Under the pieces are notes generated by a model. It ran no database searches. It saw nothing but the letters and a program-made list of their open reading frames with translations, and was not told the origin of the DNA. The position numbers were made by a program, and so were the translations under genes. A DNA stretch of 64,000 nt. Source: Ariolimax columbianus. Taxonomy: Eukaryota; Mollusca; Gastropoda; Stylommatophora; Arionidae. Positions 21,865 to 33,505 of this stretch are shown piece by piece. The first letter of the stretch is position 1. The number at the start of each line of letters is the position of its first letter. The stretch covers positions 126,352,974 to 126,416,973 of the forward strand of contig JAVGWX010000003.1 in the NCBI GenBank assembly GCA_036924085.1, in the 5' to 3' direction.

Positions 21865-22770
21865 AAATTAAGTGAAAAAAAAAATTTAAAAATTAGGTAT
21901 TGTTAGATACCCCACTGATACGAAAACACAACGCTTGAGGCCAATATGCCTTCACCAGGGACAACGTACAGTAACAATAATGTACAAGCGAATCATAGAA
22001 GAAGGGATTAATGCGTAAATGGAGGATGTCGGCATATAAGGAGAAAATAGTATACTTACCTGAGAACACGTCACAACTCTTCCTCTATTGTCAGATGACG
22101 GATACCAAATGACAGACAGAGATCAGATGAAGTGGCCAGTAGGCCGTAAGAAGTTAGAAAGGATAAAATAAGCCAATGACGGCCAAATATGGAAATGACC
22201 AAAAGGTGATTAAGGTGGAGGGAAAAAAGGAAGTCAAATAGATAGGTGCCATTATGAGATGAGAATTTAAGATAAAGTATGGACGATATTAATTCCATGT
22301 GGTTGGAGGCAGCCCATGTGGAGATCAGTCTGTTCTCAAGGTTGAATCGATAACGATCGTCAGACAAGCAAGAAAATAAGCTAGTGACACTAACTTCAGC
22401 CCTCCCCCTGTGCCCAGAATCATTGAAGTGGATGGCAATTGGAGAACCGGTCCGCTTACGGATAACATTGAGGTGTTGTCGAAAACGCTCACACAGTTCC
22501 GAACCAGTCTCCCCAATACATGTCATACAGAACTGACGACAAATTATGGAGTAAATGAGGTTGCTCTGATGTACATGTAAACTCCTCCTTGATGAAGAAC
22601 TCTGCTTTAGGGGAGGTAACCGAGCGAGAGAGGATGACATGTTGGCAAGTAACACACCCATGTACACTTTTGCACGGATTGTTGCCTAAATGGCTATGAC
22701 GACTGACCAGCAAGTCCCTCAGGTTTCTGTCCCATCTGTAGGCGACAAAGGTAAGATCGGAAAAAAATAA
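21865..22770 (-). mobile_element. Penelope-like element, GIY-YIG endonuclease part and 3' end
   Basis: Minus strand. The frame reads VAYRWDRNLRDLLV (about 22753-22710), then a Cys-rich CKSVHGCVTCQHV, then FTCTS. After a one-base frameshift near 22570 it continues IYSIICRQFC, CIGETGSELCERFRQHL and PIAIHFNDSGH. This is the linker, Cys/His cluster and GIY-YIG-type nuclease of Penelope-like retroelements, with the IGETG, R-F-R-x-H and H-F-N-x-x-G-H signatures visible. The reverse transcriptase is missing (5'-truncated). After the stop near 22071, a conserved 3' segment runs to about 21870 and matches 10400-10500. The element would have used this nuclease to open target DNA; this copy is dead. Confidence 0.82.
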
Positions 22771-23552
22771 AGACTCTACAGTCTACTCCCGGCTATACTT
22801 TTTCAAAGCTGAAAACTGGATTGAAGAAAACTCAACTTTTAAATGCGGCACAAAAAAAAGAGAACGAAGAAGAAGAAACCGATGTTTACACCCTTATCCC
22901 TCGCAAAAAGAATCAATGAGCCAGGGAGAAAGCAATGATGATAACTGGTCAGGGATCGCGCACTTATTTCAGCTGTATCCCTTCAGGCCATGAATCGTGG
23001 GCAGGACGTAAGATCTCCGCAATATATTCTGTACGTTATGTATGCTTTGTAACAAACGGCATTTTGACATAAAACAAATGAAACAAGTGCATATGACATC
23101 GTGCAATAATTGCTGAAAATATAAAACAAAGCTATACCGAAAAGCTATTAAACTTTTTCATGAACTAATAGTTTAAAAGATGTGATAAAAGATTTGGGGC
23201 ATTAAATATTGGTAGTAAACAGAAAATGGCAAAGAGTAACTGTTCTTGAATATTTTGATAATACTGTTTTGTAGATGTTTTTTAATGTTCACAAACATAG
23301 CAAAATAAGATGTGGTCAAAAACAAACAAGTCAAATTGATATAGAAATAATGAAAGAGACCAAGGTGAATCAATATAGTGAACATGTGAAGTGAGTTATT
23401 GTAGAAACTCAAATTGGAAGAGGTAAAAATAATAACAGTAATGGATGAGGAAGATAATGTAGTAGAGGTGAATGCTAGTGGTCTTGGGGAGGTAATGTTG
23501 TTGTTGTTATCCCACAGCTGCTGAACAAGCCTGCTCTTGTCAGCCCAATACC
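22771..23552. other. Unrecognised; short GAA tail-like sequence at 22856-22876
   Basis: No gene recognised. GAGAACGAAGAAGAAGAA (plus) resembles the tail of the LINE and R2 insertions in this window, but nothing upstream of it is recognisable as an element. Confidence 0.4.
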
Positions 23553-23589
23553 ATTCTAATATATATATATATATATATAGATCTTATTT

Positions 23590-26500
23590 AGTTGTGTCAC
23601 TGCTCCGTGAAGTGTGATGGTAATTGTAAGAATCTTGTCATCATATCCGCAAGCACATTGCATTCAATTAGTAGATTTCGAACTGTTTCATGAGGATGGG
23701 CAATGTCTGCACAACGGCAGGTGCTGTGGATTGATGCGGTTCGAGTAGCTATTGACTTTGATATGTCCTGTTCGGAACTGAAAGATGAGACTTTGATTTC
23801 TTCTATGTAGTTTATTTATGTCATCGTTACTTTTTGTCTGTGACATTTCGATAATCATCGTTACTTTTTGGCTGTGACATTTCGCTAATACACTGCGACC
23901 TGTTGTTCCCGTCGCCCACCTGTTCATCCAGATTTCCCGAGTATTATTCTTAATAATCAGTTTTACTGTATGGTTACTGCAGGTTCTATCCAATTGTTGT
24001 TTCGAGGCTCTTGTTTTTACCAATCTGTCGGCCATCTTGTTCCCTAGTAGCCCACTATATCCAGGATCCATTACAATGTGGCATTTATCCCGTGGGCAAT
24101 GATGATATTGTTGATCGCCCTCCCCACCAAAAATATTTTCTTTCCTTTGTATAGGGTGTTCTTTAGCGTCTCCAGAACCGACTTGGAGTCGCTAAAAATT
24201 ACCAAATCCATCGGCCACAATTTGCCCAAGTCAAACTGTTTTTATTGCAAAATCTCAACTGCTGTTTTTATAGCCTTGGCCTCCGCTTCATTGTTTGAAC
24301 GGTTTCCGTCGCATGAATCACAAAACTCGTATATGGATCCATGCGGGTAGTTCATATGGATACCATTTCATGCAATAAAGGTAGATTTGAATGCAGATCT
24401 ATCCGTATAGACTAGAACTGCCGTTTTTGGGTAGCTAGAGACTGTCTATAAGGCACATGTCTTCAGGATATTAGGGGTAGTCTCCTTGGTGGTTGTCTTT
24501 TCTGTCAGGTGTGTTTTATGACTTTCAGGCAAAGATTTTCGAAAGGAGTTTGGTCCAAAAACCTATTTCCCATTTCTCTCTCCTCTGGCAGATGGTGAAT
24601 ATGGCTTTTCTGCTACATTCAGTTGAGGCAGTTGCTTCAATCTTCTCTTTTGCTTCCAAGTGTCTACTTTTACCCTATTTTGATGGTCACTTTTGTGTCT
24701 CTTGTATCTCTCTACCACTTCAGTCAGTGCCCACTTTCTTCTGATATCTAGCAGTTCTATGTTGTCCTCTATCTTGCGCGCCGCTGTAGGTGGATCTCAT
24801 CCTCCCCACAAATTAGTCTGAGAGCTTCATTCTGCACCTGGTCAATAGATGAGATGTTATTTGTACTCACAGTTATCTGTATGGGTAGCCTGTAGTCCAT
24901 CACTGGTGGTACATAACCAAGGTATAGTTGCCGAAGAGTTTGTTTATCAGCTCCCCAATGTGTACTAGCAAGTCTTTTGATTAAGTTCTAACGCTTGGTT
25001 GCTTTACTTCAGACGCTGCAGATGTGGATGCCAAAATTCAATTGTCTGTCCAGTGTTACTCCCAGATAAACTGGACTATCCTATTTTACTAGTAATTCCC
25101 CATTCATTTTGATGTTAATGTATCTCTTTGCCATTGGCTGAGGGAGAAGATGCTGTATATGGTTTTATGTGCATTTATATTTGATTTCCACAGTTCGCAG
25201 TATACCGAAATTGTTAGTAGCGCTCTGTTGATCTTGGATTTTGCCAAAATGGGATATTTCTCGGTGGTCCAAATAGCGACATCATCAGCAAACCATGCCT
25301 TTGACACGGTTAGATGTCTAGTGAGGTCATTTATATAGATGAGGAAAAGGGTGCAGTTTAGAGGAGAGCCCTGTGGCAGTCCTTCTTCTAACGTTCTTTT
25401 ACTTGGTGCTGCCCCTGCAAAGTTGGTATTTATGGTTCTGTTTGTCAGGAAAGTCTGCATCCATTTGATCATCTTTCCTTCTATTGCCATTTTCTTCCTT
25501 TCAAACAAAAAGCCCTTCCTCCAGACTCTGTCATATGCCTGCTGTAGATCAATAAACACTGCTAGTGTGCTTTTTCCATCTTGGAATCCATCCATCACAT
25601 GCTGTGTAAACCTAAATAGCGTTGTCCATGCCTTAACTTTGCCTGGTTTCTGTCAAGGTTTTTGCTTTCCAGCCACCAATATAGTCTGTTGTTTACCATT
25701 CTTTCAACCACTTTACCTAAACATGAGGTGAGCGACACAGGCCTATAGCTTCCAGGTATTCCTGGTTGTTTCACTTTCTTCCGTATGGGTTTGATAGTTA
25801 CTGATAGCCATATTGGTGACAACTGTCCGTCGTCCCATCTTCTGTTGATAAACCATAAAAGTATCTCTTTCGTCTTTGGTCATAATTTACTTATCTTCTC
25901 ATTTTTAACTTTAGCTGGCCTTGGTGCTATATTTTTTGCCAGTTTCCTCATCGTCGTACTCAGTTCTTGTGAAGTGAAGTGATTTTTAAAGGCAACTATA
26001 TTGGTGGAGTCGATGTTAAATGAGTCCTTTAAAAGTGCTTTATCTATCAGATTTCTTGGTTGCGCTTTATTTACTATGTCGTAAAATTTGTTAAAGATCT
26101 CAGCTTTCTTGGTGTTTGATACTATTTCGTCCCCAGATTCTCCGGCCAGGGGTGTTGGGCTTGACTTTCTCTTGTCCCGTTCACGATTGCTCAGATATCT
26201 CCACGTCTTGTTCCTTTCTCTTTTTAGATCCAGATTGCTGCAATATGTTATCCAAGTCTCCCTCTTGCGCTGTTTAGTGATAGATCTTACTTTTGCTGTA
26301 AATCTATTGTACTTTGTTTTATTTAGGGTACTTTGAGATTTTTCGACCTTCTTCCTGGTCTCTCTTCTCTCTTTGACAGCTGCCTCCAGCTCTGGTTATT
26401 AGTACGGTTTACATTTCCTGTACGTCCCCAGCGGGATGCATTTTCTTGCAGTTGTTGAGATGGTGGCACATAAATGTTTGAAAGTTGTATTGATGTCATC

Positions 26501-27815
26501 TTTCTTACTTATTTGACTAAACCCATCATCAGTTTCCGGGCAATAACGGTCCCCTATAACCTTTCTGAAATTACATGATGGTTTTCTCCGAACCATCCCA
26601 TCCCTCTGCAGTGTTTCAATAATTGTTAGGATAGGACGATGATCGCTTCCAATATCGTCTAAGACTTTAATGGTAGTGTTATCTACCAAGTCAGCCGATA
26701 CAAGTGTCAGATCGGATCGGCTGGTTGTACCGTGTACTCTGTGCAAAAGAGTTTTCAGGGTTTCCAGACTCTGGAGCAGTGTAAGATTAGTACTAGTATA
26801 TAGTTCTTCAATCTCCAGGCCTCTTTTATTTAACTATTTATAATAGTTATAATTATAAATGATTTATTGGTGTATCCAAGATTTGGCATATGGGCATTGA
26901 ATTTTCGAACACTTTTCTTTGACGAAGGCTCAAATTCAGGTAGATTCGTTTTGGGCTTTGGAGGACAGTAAAAGTTATGTAGTATATATCTTTGCTCCAT
27001 AACTTTATTGTTTGATGGTCAATATTATTCACAGGACTGTTGGTTACAATGGCTTGTCTATCATTCCTGACCAGGCTCATAATGCCCTGACACTTGTTGC
27101 ATTCGCACTTATACTGTGTATAGTCCGTGGTGTTAATTTGTCTTTTGGAAGTATTGTTTCCTGGAGTAGCGCTATGTGGATTTGGTGGTCTTGTAGTGTT
27201 TTGGTTAGCTAATGTGCCTTGTTTTGTAATCCGGCAATGTTAAGCTGTAGTATGTTAATCTTATCCCTTGCTAACTTCTCGCACAGAGTGGGGGAATTAT
27301 CTCTGTTGCGCGGACCTTGCTAACTGAGGTCACGCCAGAGCTCGTCGTTTGAAGAATATGTATTGTTTCCTGGCATTTGAGTAATGGGTGTTTTTCTACA
27401 GACTTCTTCCTCCCAAAGAGCACATTAGGTGCGCCTTTCTCCGTGGGTGATAGATGTATTTGGCTTTGCCATTTCCTTCCTTGGTCATTTGGAAGTTCGT
27501 TGCGTCGATGGGCGTGAAGTGGAGTGCCAGGTGGGGATTTTGCTAGCCATGGGTGATCTTCTTGCAGATCGCCACTTCTTTATACTGTATTTAGGCCTTT
27601 TTCCCGTAGCTGTGTCACGTCCTGCCCGCTATGTAAACAACAGAGTCACCCACGAGAAGGTGTTGCTATGGACACGTTTGTCCAGGAAACGCCCTATACC
27701 AACCGGACAGCAGCTTCCGCGGCCATCACTGCACCCTGGATGTGATAGGCTGTAGATTCGCATCAGTATCCAATGATGTAGGAGGACATTTTGCCCAGGC
27801 CCTACATCGACCCCG
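23590..27815 (-). mobile_element. Near-complete old LINE (family B), EN-RT-RNase H
   Basis: A minus-strand element of about 4.2 kb. It begins near 27815 with about 260 bases of apparent 5' untranslated sequence, then one long decayed frame (27550 to 23598). It ends in ACAACTAAATAAGATC and a (TA)n tract (23553-23580) that may be its tail. It is the only copy here that keeps its endonuclease region. TAATATAT occurs at both ends (about 23556 and 27822) and could be a target duplication, but the TA repeat makes that weak. It abuts the 40-bp minisatellite at 27822. Confidence 0.85.
23598..27550 (-). pseudogene. LINE polyprotein relic: endonuclease, RT, RNase H, zinc knuckle
   Basis: The ATG at 27550 starts MASKIPTWHS. 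A frame with several nonsense codons leads to an APE-type endonuclease: ILQLNIAGLQNKAH (about 27255), IALLQETILP (about 27185) and IGSDHRPIL (about 26640-26615, the SDH motif). RT motifs follow: SYRPVSLTSCLGKVVERM (about 25755), AVFIDLQQAYDRVW (about 25570), EGLPQGSPLN (about 25390) and FADDVAIW (about 25295). RNase H relics are YTDRS (about 24405), NNEAEAKAIK (about 24290), FSDSKSVLETL (about 24205) and PGYSGLLGNKMADRL (about 24062). A C-terminal CRHC and a His/Cys pair follow after a frameshift near 23695. About 1,317 codons in all, so a single-frame I-group-like design. It is more decayed than family 1. Confidence 0.85.
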
Positions 27816-27821
27816 GGAGGT

Positions 27822-28300
27822 AATATATGGAGAGGTGTATGCAAGTGGACTTGTGAGAGTTAATGTACGGAGAGGTATATGCAAGTTGGCTTGTGAGAGG
27901 TAATATACGGAGAGGTATATGCAAGTTGGCTTGTGAGAGGTAATATACGGAGAGGTGTATGCAAGTTGGCTTATGAGAGGTAATGTACGGAGAGGTGTAT
28001 GCAAGTTGGCTTGTGAGAGGTAATATACGGAGAGGTATATGCAAGTTGGCTTGTGAGAGGTAATATACGGAGAGGTATATGCAAGTTGGCTTGTGAGAGG
28101 TAATATACGGAGAGGTATATGCAAGTTGGCTTGTGAGAGGTAATATACGGAGAGGTGTATGCAAGTTGGCTTGTGAGAGGTAATGTACAGAGAGGTGTAT
28201 GCAAGTTGGCTTGTGAGAGGTAATGTACGGAGAGGTGTATGCAAGTTGGCTTGTGAGAGGTAATGTAAGGAGAGGTGTATGCAAGTTGGCTTGTGAGAGC
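27822..28300. repeat. 40-bp minisatellite, 12 copies
   Basis: The unit is TAATATACGGAGAGGTATAT followed by GCAAGTTGGCTTGTGAGAGG. Variation is mainly A/G at two positions (TATACGG or TGTACGG, GTATAT or GTGTAT). Because twelve units cover 480 bases without a stop in any minus frame, three long overlapping frames appear; they are not genes. Confidence 0.97.
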
Positions 28301-28479
28301 CACTACTTGTTTTGGCCACCATTAAAGTTCGTGCAGATCTATGACTGCATCAAAATAGTATTAATGCTAGGGACACCATATCTTCCAAGAACGGCGGTAT
28401 CTAGAACCTTATTTTGTCATTTCATCTTCAGTACCATTTTGAACCAAACTGTGGAAGTGGTTTAACTTCTTTGCTTGAC

Positions 28480-28800
28480 CCCTATTTGCAGTCCATCTTT
28501 CACAAGCATACAGCACCACTGGACGTACCACAGCTCTGTACATCCTAAGTTTCGTCTGTAGACTAATGCCAATTTGATGCTAAAACATATGTGTATAGTC
28601 TGCCAAATTAATTGCGGGCTTTATAGATTCTAGCGGTCACGCCATCATTAATGGTTCTGGGATGATATACTACCAAGTTACGTGAACCTGATCACAACTC
28701 TCAGTTTCTGACCATTGACCGTGATATTTGGCTCAGTATAAGTACTGCCAGGAACTGGTTGATGTATGATGAATGTTTTCTTTGTGTTTATTTTAAAAAC
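28480..28800 (-). mobile_element. LINE reverse-transcriptase fragment (minus)
   Basis: Minus strand: TKKTFIIHQPVPGS, TEPNITVNGQKL, then LGSISSQN, and further on a stretch equivalent to the YKA-R-FGRL thumb region and KM-CK. This is the region after the RT palm in a widespread animal LINE group. Several stops and frameshifts. It faces a second fragment on the opposite strand at 28890-29160. Confidence 0.65.
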
Positions 28801-28889
28801 AAAATCGTAACAAGCTTCCAAGAATCTATCCCATCATTTTGCGATGGTTTTTTTCTATCAACAGTGGACGAGTCCCAAAAGCGATTTGT

Positions 28890-29160
28890 CAACTTTAAAG
28901 TGGAAAATCTCCAGACTCAGGTCCAATCCCTTTTAAGGACTATAAAGATGGATGTAGAATTAAAACAGATCCAGATCTTTAAAAAAGTTATGGCAGAGTG
29001 AAACCATTCCGCAAAATATCAAAGATGCGTCAATTATATATTTGTATAAAAACAAGGATAGTCGTCAAGTCTGTAATAACCACCGAGACATCTCTGTACT
29101 ATCAATCAAAAGGAAGATATTCGACTGTTTGCTAACGCCCGCATTGTAGTACATACACGT
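28890..29160 (+). mobile_element. LINE reverse-transcriptase fragment (plus)
   Basis: Plus strand: ETIPQNIKDASIIYLYKN, then CNNHRDISVLS and KIFDCLL (29000-29140), the N-terminal RT block around NYRGIS-LLS. An earlier shifted piece near 28915 resembles the GSDGIP-Y-K block. It probably belongs to the same LINE group as 28480-28800 but is inverted with respect to it. Confidence 0.65.
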
Positions 29161-29394
29161 AGGTGCTCAGTCTCTATCGATGAATTTTCAAGGGTGTGTA
29201 TACCGATGGCTCATATAGCTCGCTGGATAAACACACTCTGGTTTGTGTTCTCGTGCGTTTCACTCCGCTCGTTTTAGTTCAAAGTTCTGCAGTCTGTATA
29301 CTGCTAATGTTTCTTTTGAAGTGGCATCATTCAACAGATAGATTTGAAAATGTTATCTCCATTCAATTCACTGTGCTTAAAACGAATGGTTTCG

Positions 29395-30410
29395 TTGCCA
29401 AGATGTCAGTTCTTTCGATGCCAAGATGTCAGTTCTTTGTTAGCCAAAATGTTAGTTCTTCGGTATGTAAGAAGTCATTTCTTCTATTGCTACGATGCCA
29501 GTTCTTTCATTACCATGATGGCAGTTTTTTTAGTAGCTAAGATGTCAATTATTTAGTAGCCAAGATGCCAGTTCTTTAGTAGCAAAGATGTCAATTCTAT
29601 AGTAGCCAAGATATCAATTCTTTAGTGGCCAAGACGTTCATTCTTTCATTGCTAAGATATCAATTCTATAGTAGCCAAGATGTCAATTCTGTAGTGGCCA
29701 AGACCTCGATTCTTTCATTGCTAAGATGTAAGTTCTTCAGTAGCCAAGATGTCAGTTCTTATTAGCCAAGATGTCAATTCTTTTGTTGCCAAGACGCCAG
29801 TTCTTCTGTAGCCAAGATGTCAGTTCTTCAATAGCCAAGATGTCAGTCCTTCCGTAAACAAGATGTCAGTTCTTCCGTAGCCAAGATGTCTGTTCTTCTA
29901 TGGCCAAGATGTCAGGTTTTTTTTATTGCCACGATGTCAGTTCTTACATGGCCAAGATGTCAGTTCTTACATAGCTAGGATGTCAGTTCTTCCATAGCTA
30001 AGATGTCAGTTCTTCCATAGCTAAGATGTCAGTTCTTCCATGGCTAAGATGTCAGTTCTTCCATTAGCTAAGATGTCAGTTCTTCCATAGCTAAGATGTC
30101 AGTTCTTCCATAGCTAAGATGTCAGTTCTTCCATAGCTAAGATGTCAGTTCTTCCATAGTTAAGATGTCAGTTCTTCCATAGCTATGATGTCAGTTCTTC
30201 CATAGCTAAGATGTCAATTCTTGTGTTGCCAAGATGTCAGTTCTTACATAGACAAGATGTCAGCTCTTCCATAGCCAAGATGTCAGTTCTTCCATAGCCA
30301 AGATGTAAGTTCTTCCATAGCTAAGATGTCAGTTTTTTATTGCCACGATGTCAGTTCTTATATAGCCAAGATGTCAGTTCCTTAATTGCCGAGCTGTTAG
30401 TTCTTTCGTT
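29395..30410. repeat. 23-bp minisatellite, over 40 copies, about 1 kb
   Basis: The unit is GATGTCAGTTCTTCCATAGC plus TAA, with many variants (GCCAA, TTAGTA, TTCATT). The centre (about 29985-30220) is most uniform and the edges are most diverged, as expected for an ageing array that is still being homogenised in the middle. Confidence 0.95.
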
Positions 30411-31832
30411 GCGAACAACTCTAGCATGACCAGAAAGTATATCTACACCTGCAACTCGAGGTTTGTGACCTTCACAGCTGCTATCCAGTCCTGCCATAAT
30501 TAGCCCTTATGCAACTTCCAAAGTAAGAACTGAGAGTCTTAACACAATGACTGCCTCTGGTGAACAATGACCGATCTTGTTGTTTGACAACGGCTACCTG
30601 TCCAGCTGTTCGGTTGTTGGCAGTCAAGCTGCTTGTATTTTTCGGGTAATGAGTGATGGCTTATAATGTGTTAGTGATTAAGCAGGAGTCCGGCAATAGT
30701 TTTTTCGTTCTTGTGTTGTCATTAGTTTGTTGTTTTTGCCGCTGTGCTATTATTTAACTTGATTTGTCGATGTGTTCACTCTTCGAGGTTAATGCTGAGT
30801 TGAGAAATTGGCATTTTTTTGTTGTTAACGGTTTTTATCGTTTGCGCTGCTATGAATTATTGAGGAACCCGGCTATACCTTTTTATTGTATTTTTGTAGC
30901 AAGCATTTGCCCTTTATCGCCTTAGCTTAGAACTCGGTCAAGTAACCAATTGTACAGCTGCTTAAGGTAGAACGTAGAGTGTCTGAATAACAGTGTGGTT
31001 ATAGCGATTTTGTCTCTCTGCAAAGTAACGGATTTACTCCAGTCGTGACACATTCCAGTACACCCAGTTGTGAATGTGTGCCTGTCTTACTGCGACATGA
31101 GACAGTGCCGCCACCAAGTACAATAACACCTTGAACATCCCTTCATCCGGGAAAAGCAGAGTCTGCTGTGGGACCAACTTTACGTTTATTTAAGTGGATG
31201 GTGCAATGATCGAGCCACTAACCGGTCCCGTTGCTATGTGAGCCAAACGCAACGTAACCTAGGCAACATTCTAAACCGTTTACCGTTGAATCATTCTCGT
31301 CTAGCCGACAGGAACTTCCAGTTATATGTAGAGAAACAAATTCCCAAGTCCACTATGTGTTAAGATAGAGGGAGCGTTATCGACTGTGCCGGTTGCTGGG
31401 AAAGCCCTGTAAAGTGTTATTGAGTTGGATTGACTGGTAGGGCAAACTTTTGAATCCTTTTTGGCATCGATTCAGATCAAAGGCAAACAAATGCGTCGCA
31501 ATTTCTAGCACTATGTTTACTAAACCTTGAGTTCCCACAACAGGCTGATCGAATCAAGCAGGAGTTGTCTATCCTTGGCGATGATGATCTCTGATTGAGT
31601 CTGCTATTGTAGCGTTTATGCTGGACTTGGGTATGTAGTCTGCACTGTCCTGTTTGCTTAATAACAGTCATCCTCACTTGAGGGACATATATGGTCGAAG
31701 TAGGACATAGTCCTTATTTCGGTATGTATGAACGTATTCAAGGAACAGACATAAACAGCTGGGTGAGGCTGGCAGTTTTGCTTAAAAAAACAACACCATA
31801 GAATACATTAATTCAAAAACATATTGTAATTA
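30411..31832. other. About 1.4 kb with no recognised feature
   Basis: I see no coding, RNA or mobile-element signature. A 67-codon minus frame (31477-31677) is Ser/Arg-rich and unassigned. Confidence 0.4.
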
Positions 31833-32690
31833 TGCAGTCTTCCTGCCATTTTGGAAGCTGTAGCTGTGATGTATTGACGCAGTCGTCCTGTCACTTCGGT
31901 AGCTGTAGTTCTGATGTGTTGATGCAGTCGTCCTGTCATTTCTGTAGCTGTGATGTGTTGATGCAGTCGTCCTGTCACTTCCGTAGCTGTGATGTGTTGA
32001 TGCAGTTGTCCTGTCATTTCTGTAGCTGTGATGTGTTGATGCAGTCGTCCTGTCACTTCCGTAGCTGTGATGTGTTGATGCAGTCGTCCTGTCACTTCCG
32101 TAGCTGTGATGTGTTGATGCAGTTGTCCTGTCATTTCTGTAGCTGTGATGTATTTGATGCAGTTGTCCTGTCATTTCTGTAGCTGTGATGTATTTGATGC
32201 AGTTGTCCTGTCATTTCTGTAGCTGTGATGTATTTGATGCAGTTGTCCTGTCATTTCTGTAGCTGTGATGTATTTGATGCAGTTGTCCTGTCATTTCTGT
32301 AGCTGTGATGTATTTGATGCAGTTGTCCTGTCATTTCTGTAGCTGTGATGTGTTGATGCAGTTGTCCTGTCATTTCTGTAGCTGTGATGTGTTGATGCAG
32401 TTATCCTGTCATTTCTGTAGCTGTGATGTATTTGATGCAGTTGTCCTGTCATTTCTGTAGCTGTGATGTATTTTATGCAGTTGTCCTGTCATTTCTGTAG
32501 CTGTGATGTGTTGATGCAGTTGTCCTGTCATTTCTGTAGCTGTGATGTATTTGATGCAGTTGTCCTGTCATTTCTGTAGCTGTGATGTGTTGATGCAGTT
32601 GTCCTGTCATTTCTGTAGCTGTGATGTATTTGATGCAGTTGTCCTGTCATTTCTGTAGCTGTGATGTGTTGATGCAGTTGTCTTGTTGTA
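31833..32690. repeat. 39/40-bp minisatellite, about 22 copies
   Basis: The unit is GTCCTGTCATTTCTGTAGCT followed by GTGATGTGTTGATGCAGTT. A 40-base variant has GTATTTGATG in place of GTGTTGATG and forms a block in the middle. Two early units (near 31870-31925) are longer and include TAGCTGTAGTT, resembling the 26-bp unit that follows at 32725. Confidence 0.95.
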
Positions 32691-32724
32691 ACTGTTTTTG
32701 TCCTGCCACAACCGTAATTATAAT

Positions 32725-32985
32725 TATCCTGTCAGTACGGTAACTCTAGTCGTCCTGTCAGTACGGTAACTGTAGTTGTCCTGTCAGTACGGTAACTCTA
32801 GTCGTCCTGTCAGTACGGTAACTGTAGTTGTCCTGTCAGTACGGTAACTCTAGTCGTCCTGTCAGTACGGTAACTCTAGTCGTCCTGTCAGTACGGTAAC
32901 TCTAGTTGTCCTGTCAGTATGGTAACTCTAATTGTCCTGTCAGTACGGTAACCTTAGTTGTCCTGTCAGAACGGTAACTCTAGTT
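32725..32985. repeat. 26-bp minisatellite, about 10 copies
   Basis: The unit is GTCCTGTCAGTACGGTAACT plus CTAGTC. It starts within 40 bases of the 39-bp array and shares the GTCCTGTCA start and the GTAACTGTAGTT variant with it. Confidence 0.93.
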
Positions 32986-33174
32986 AAGTCTCAATGCTTA
33001 TGCTGTAGTAAATGAGAATGACAAGACTATTGGCACATAACAACTCGATGGCATGTACACGTTTTCGTATAATCTGTGCCGTTTTTCTTTATTTGTAACT
33101 GTGGAACTGTTTATTCTTGCATAAGCAATGTAAAATTAAGGAATTTGTATTGTTCTTTAAAGTGGTTGCATTTG

Positions 33175-33505
33175 GAAAAAAACGTGTTATAGTCTAATTT
33201 ATCCGTTTCTTTGATTATCTTATAAACCTATATTAAGTCACCTCGATTTCTTCTCTTTTCTAGACACTGTAGTCCGGTTTTTATTAGTTTTTCCTCAAAA
33301 CTGTAATTCTGAAATCCCACTATCAGCTGTCACACTTTTTTGTATCCTTTCCAGCATGTTTATATCCCTCTACGATAAGGACCACACCTGTACACAGTAC
33401 TTAAATCTAGGTTTACTAATGCTTTATACAGTTTGACTATCACTTCCTTGCTCCTATGTTTAATATTTCTTGTTATCATACCTAACATTGCATATATACT
33501 AGTAA
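33175..33505 (-). mobile_element. CR1/L2-like LINE fragment, RT C-terminus
   Basis: Minus strand, with a few stops and shifts: MLGMITRNIKHRSKEVIVKL then YKALV, followed by a decayed Y-VQVWS region, DINMLERIQKSV after shift, and KLIKTGLQCLEKRRNRGDLI then VYKIIKETDKLDYNTFF. The LEKRR-RGDLI-VYKII block is characteristic of the C-terminal domain of CR1/L2-type LINE reverse transcriptases. It is 5'-truncated, with the 3' end not clearly seen. Confidence 0.82.

Noticed and set aside
27726..28322. Three long minus-strand frames up to 198 codons
   Set aside because: They arise from twelve 40-bp repeats with no stop codon in any of the three minus frames; each frame cycles through the same peptide.
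29196..29220. YTDGSYSS, resembling the RNase H first motif
   Set aside because: No other RNase H motif follows in any frame; the next kilobase is a 23-bp minisatellite.
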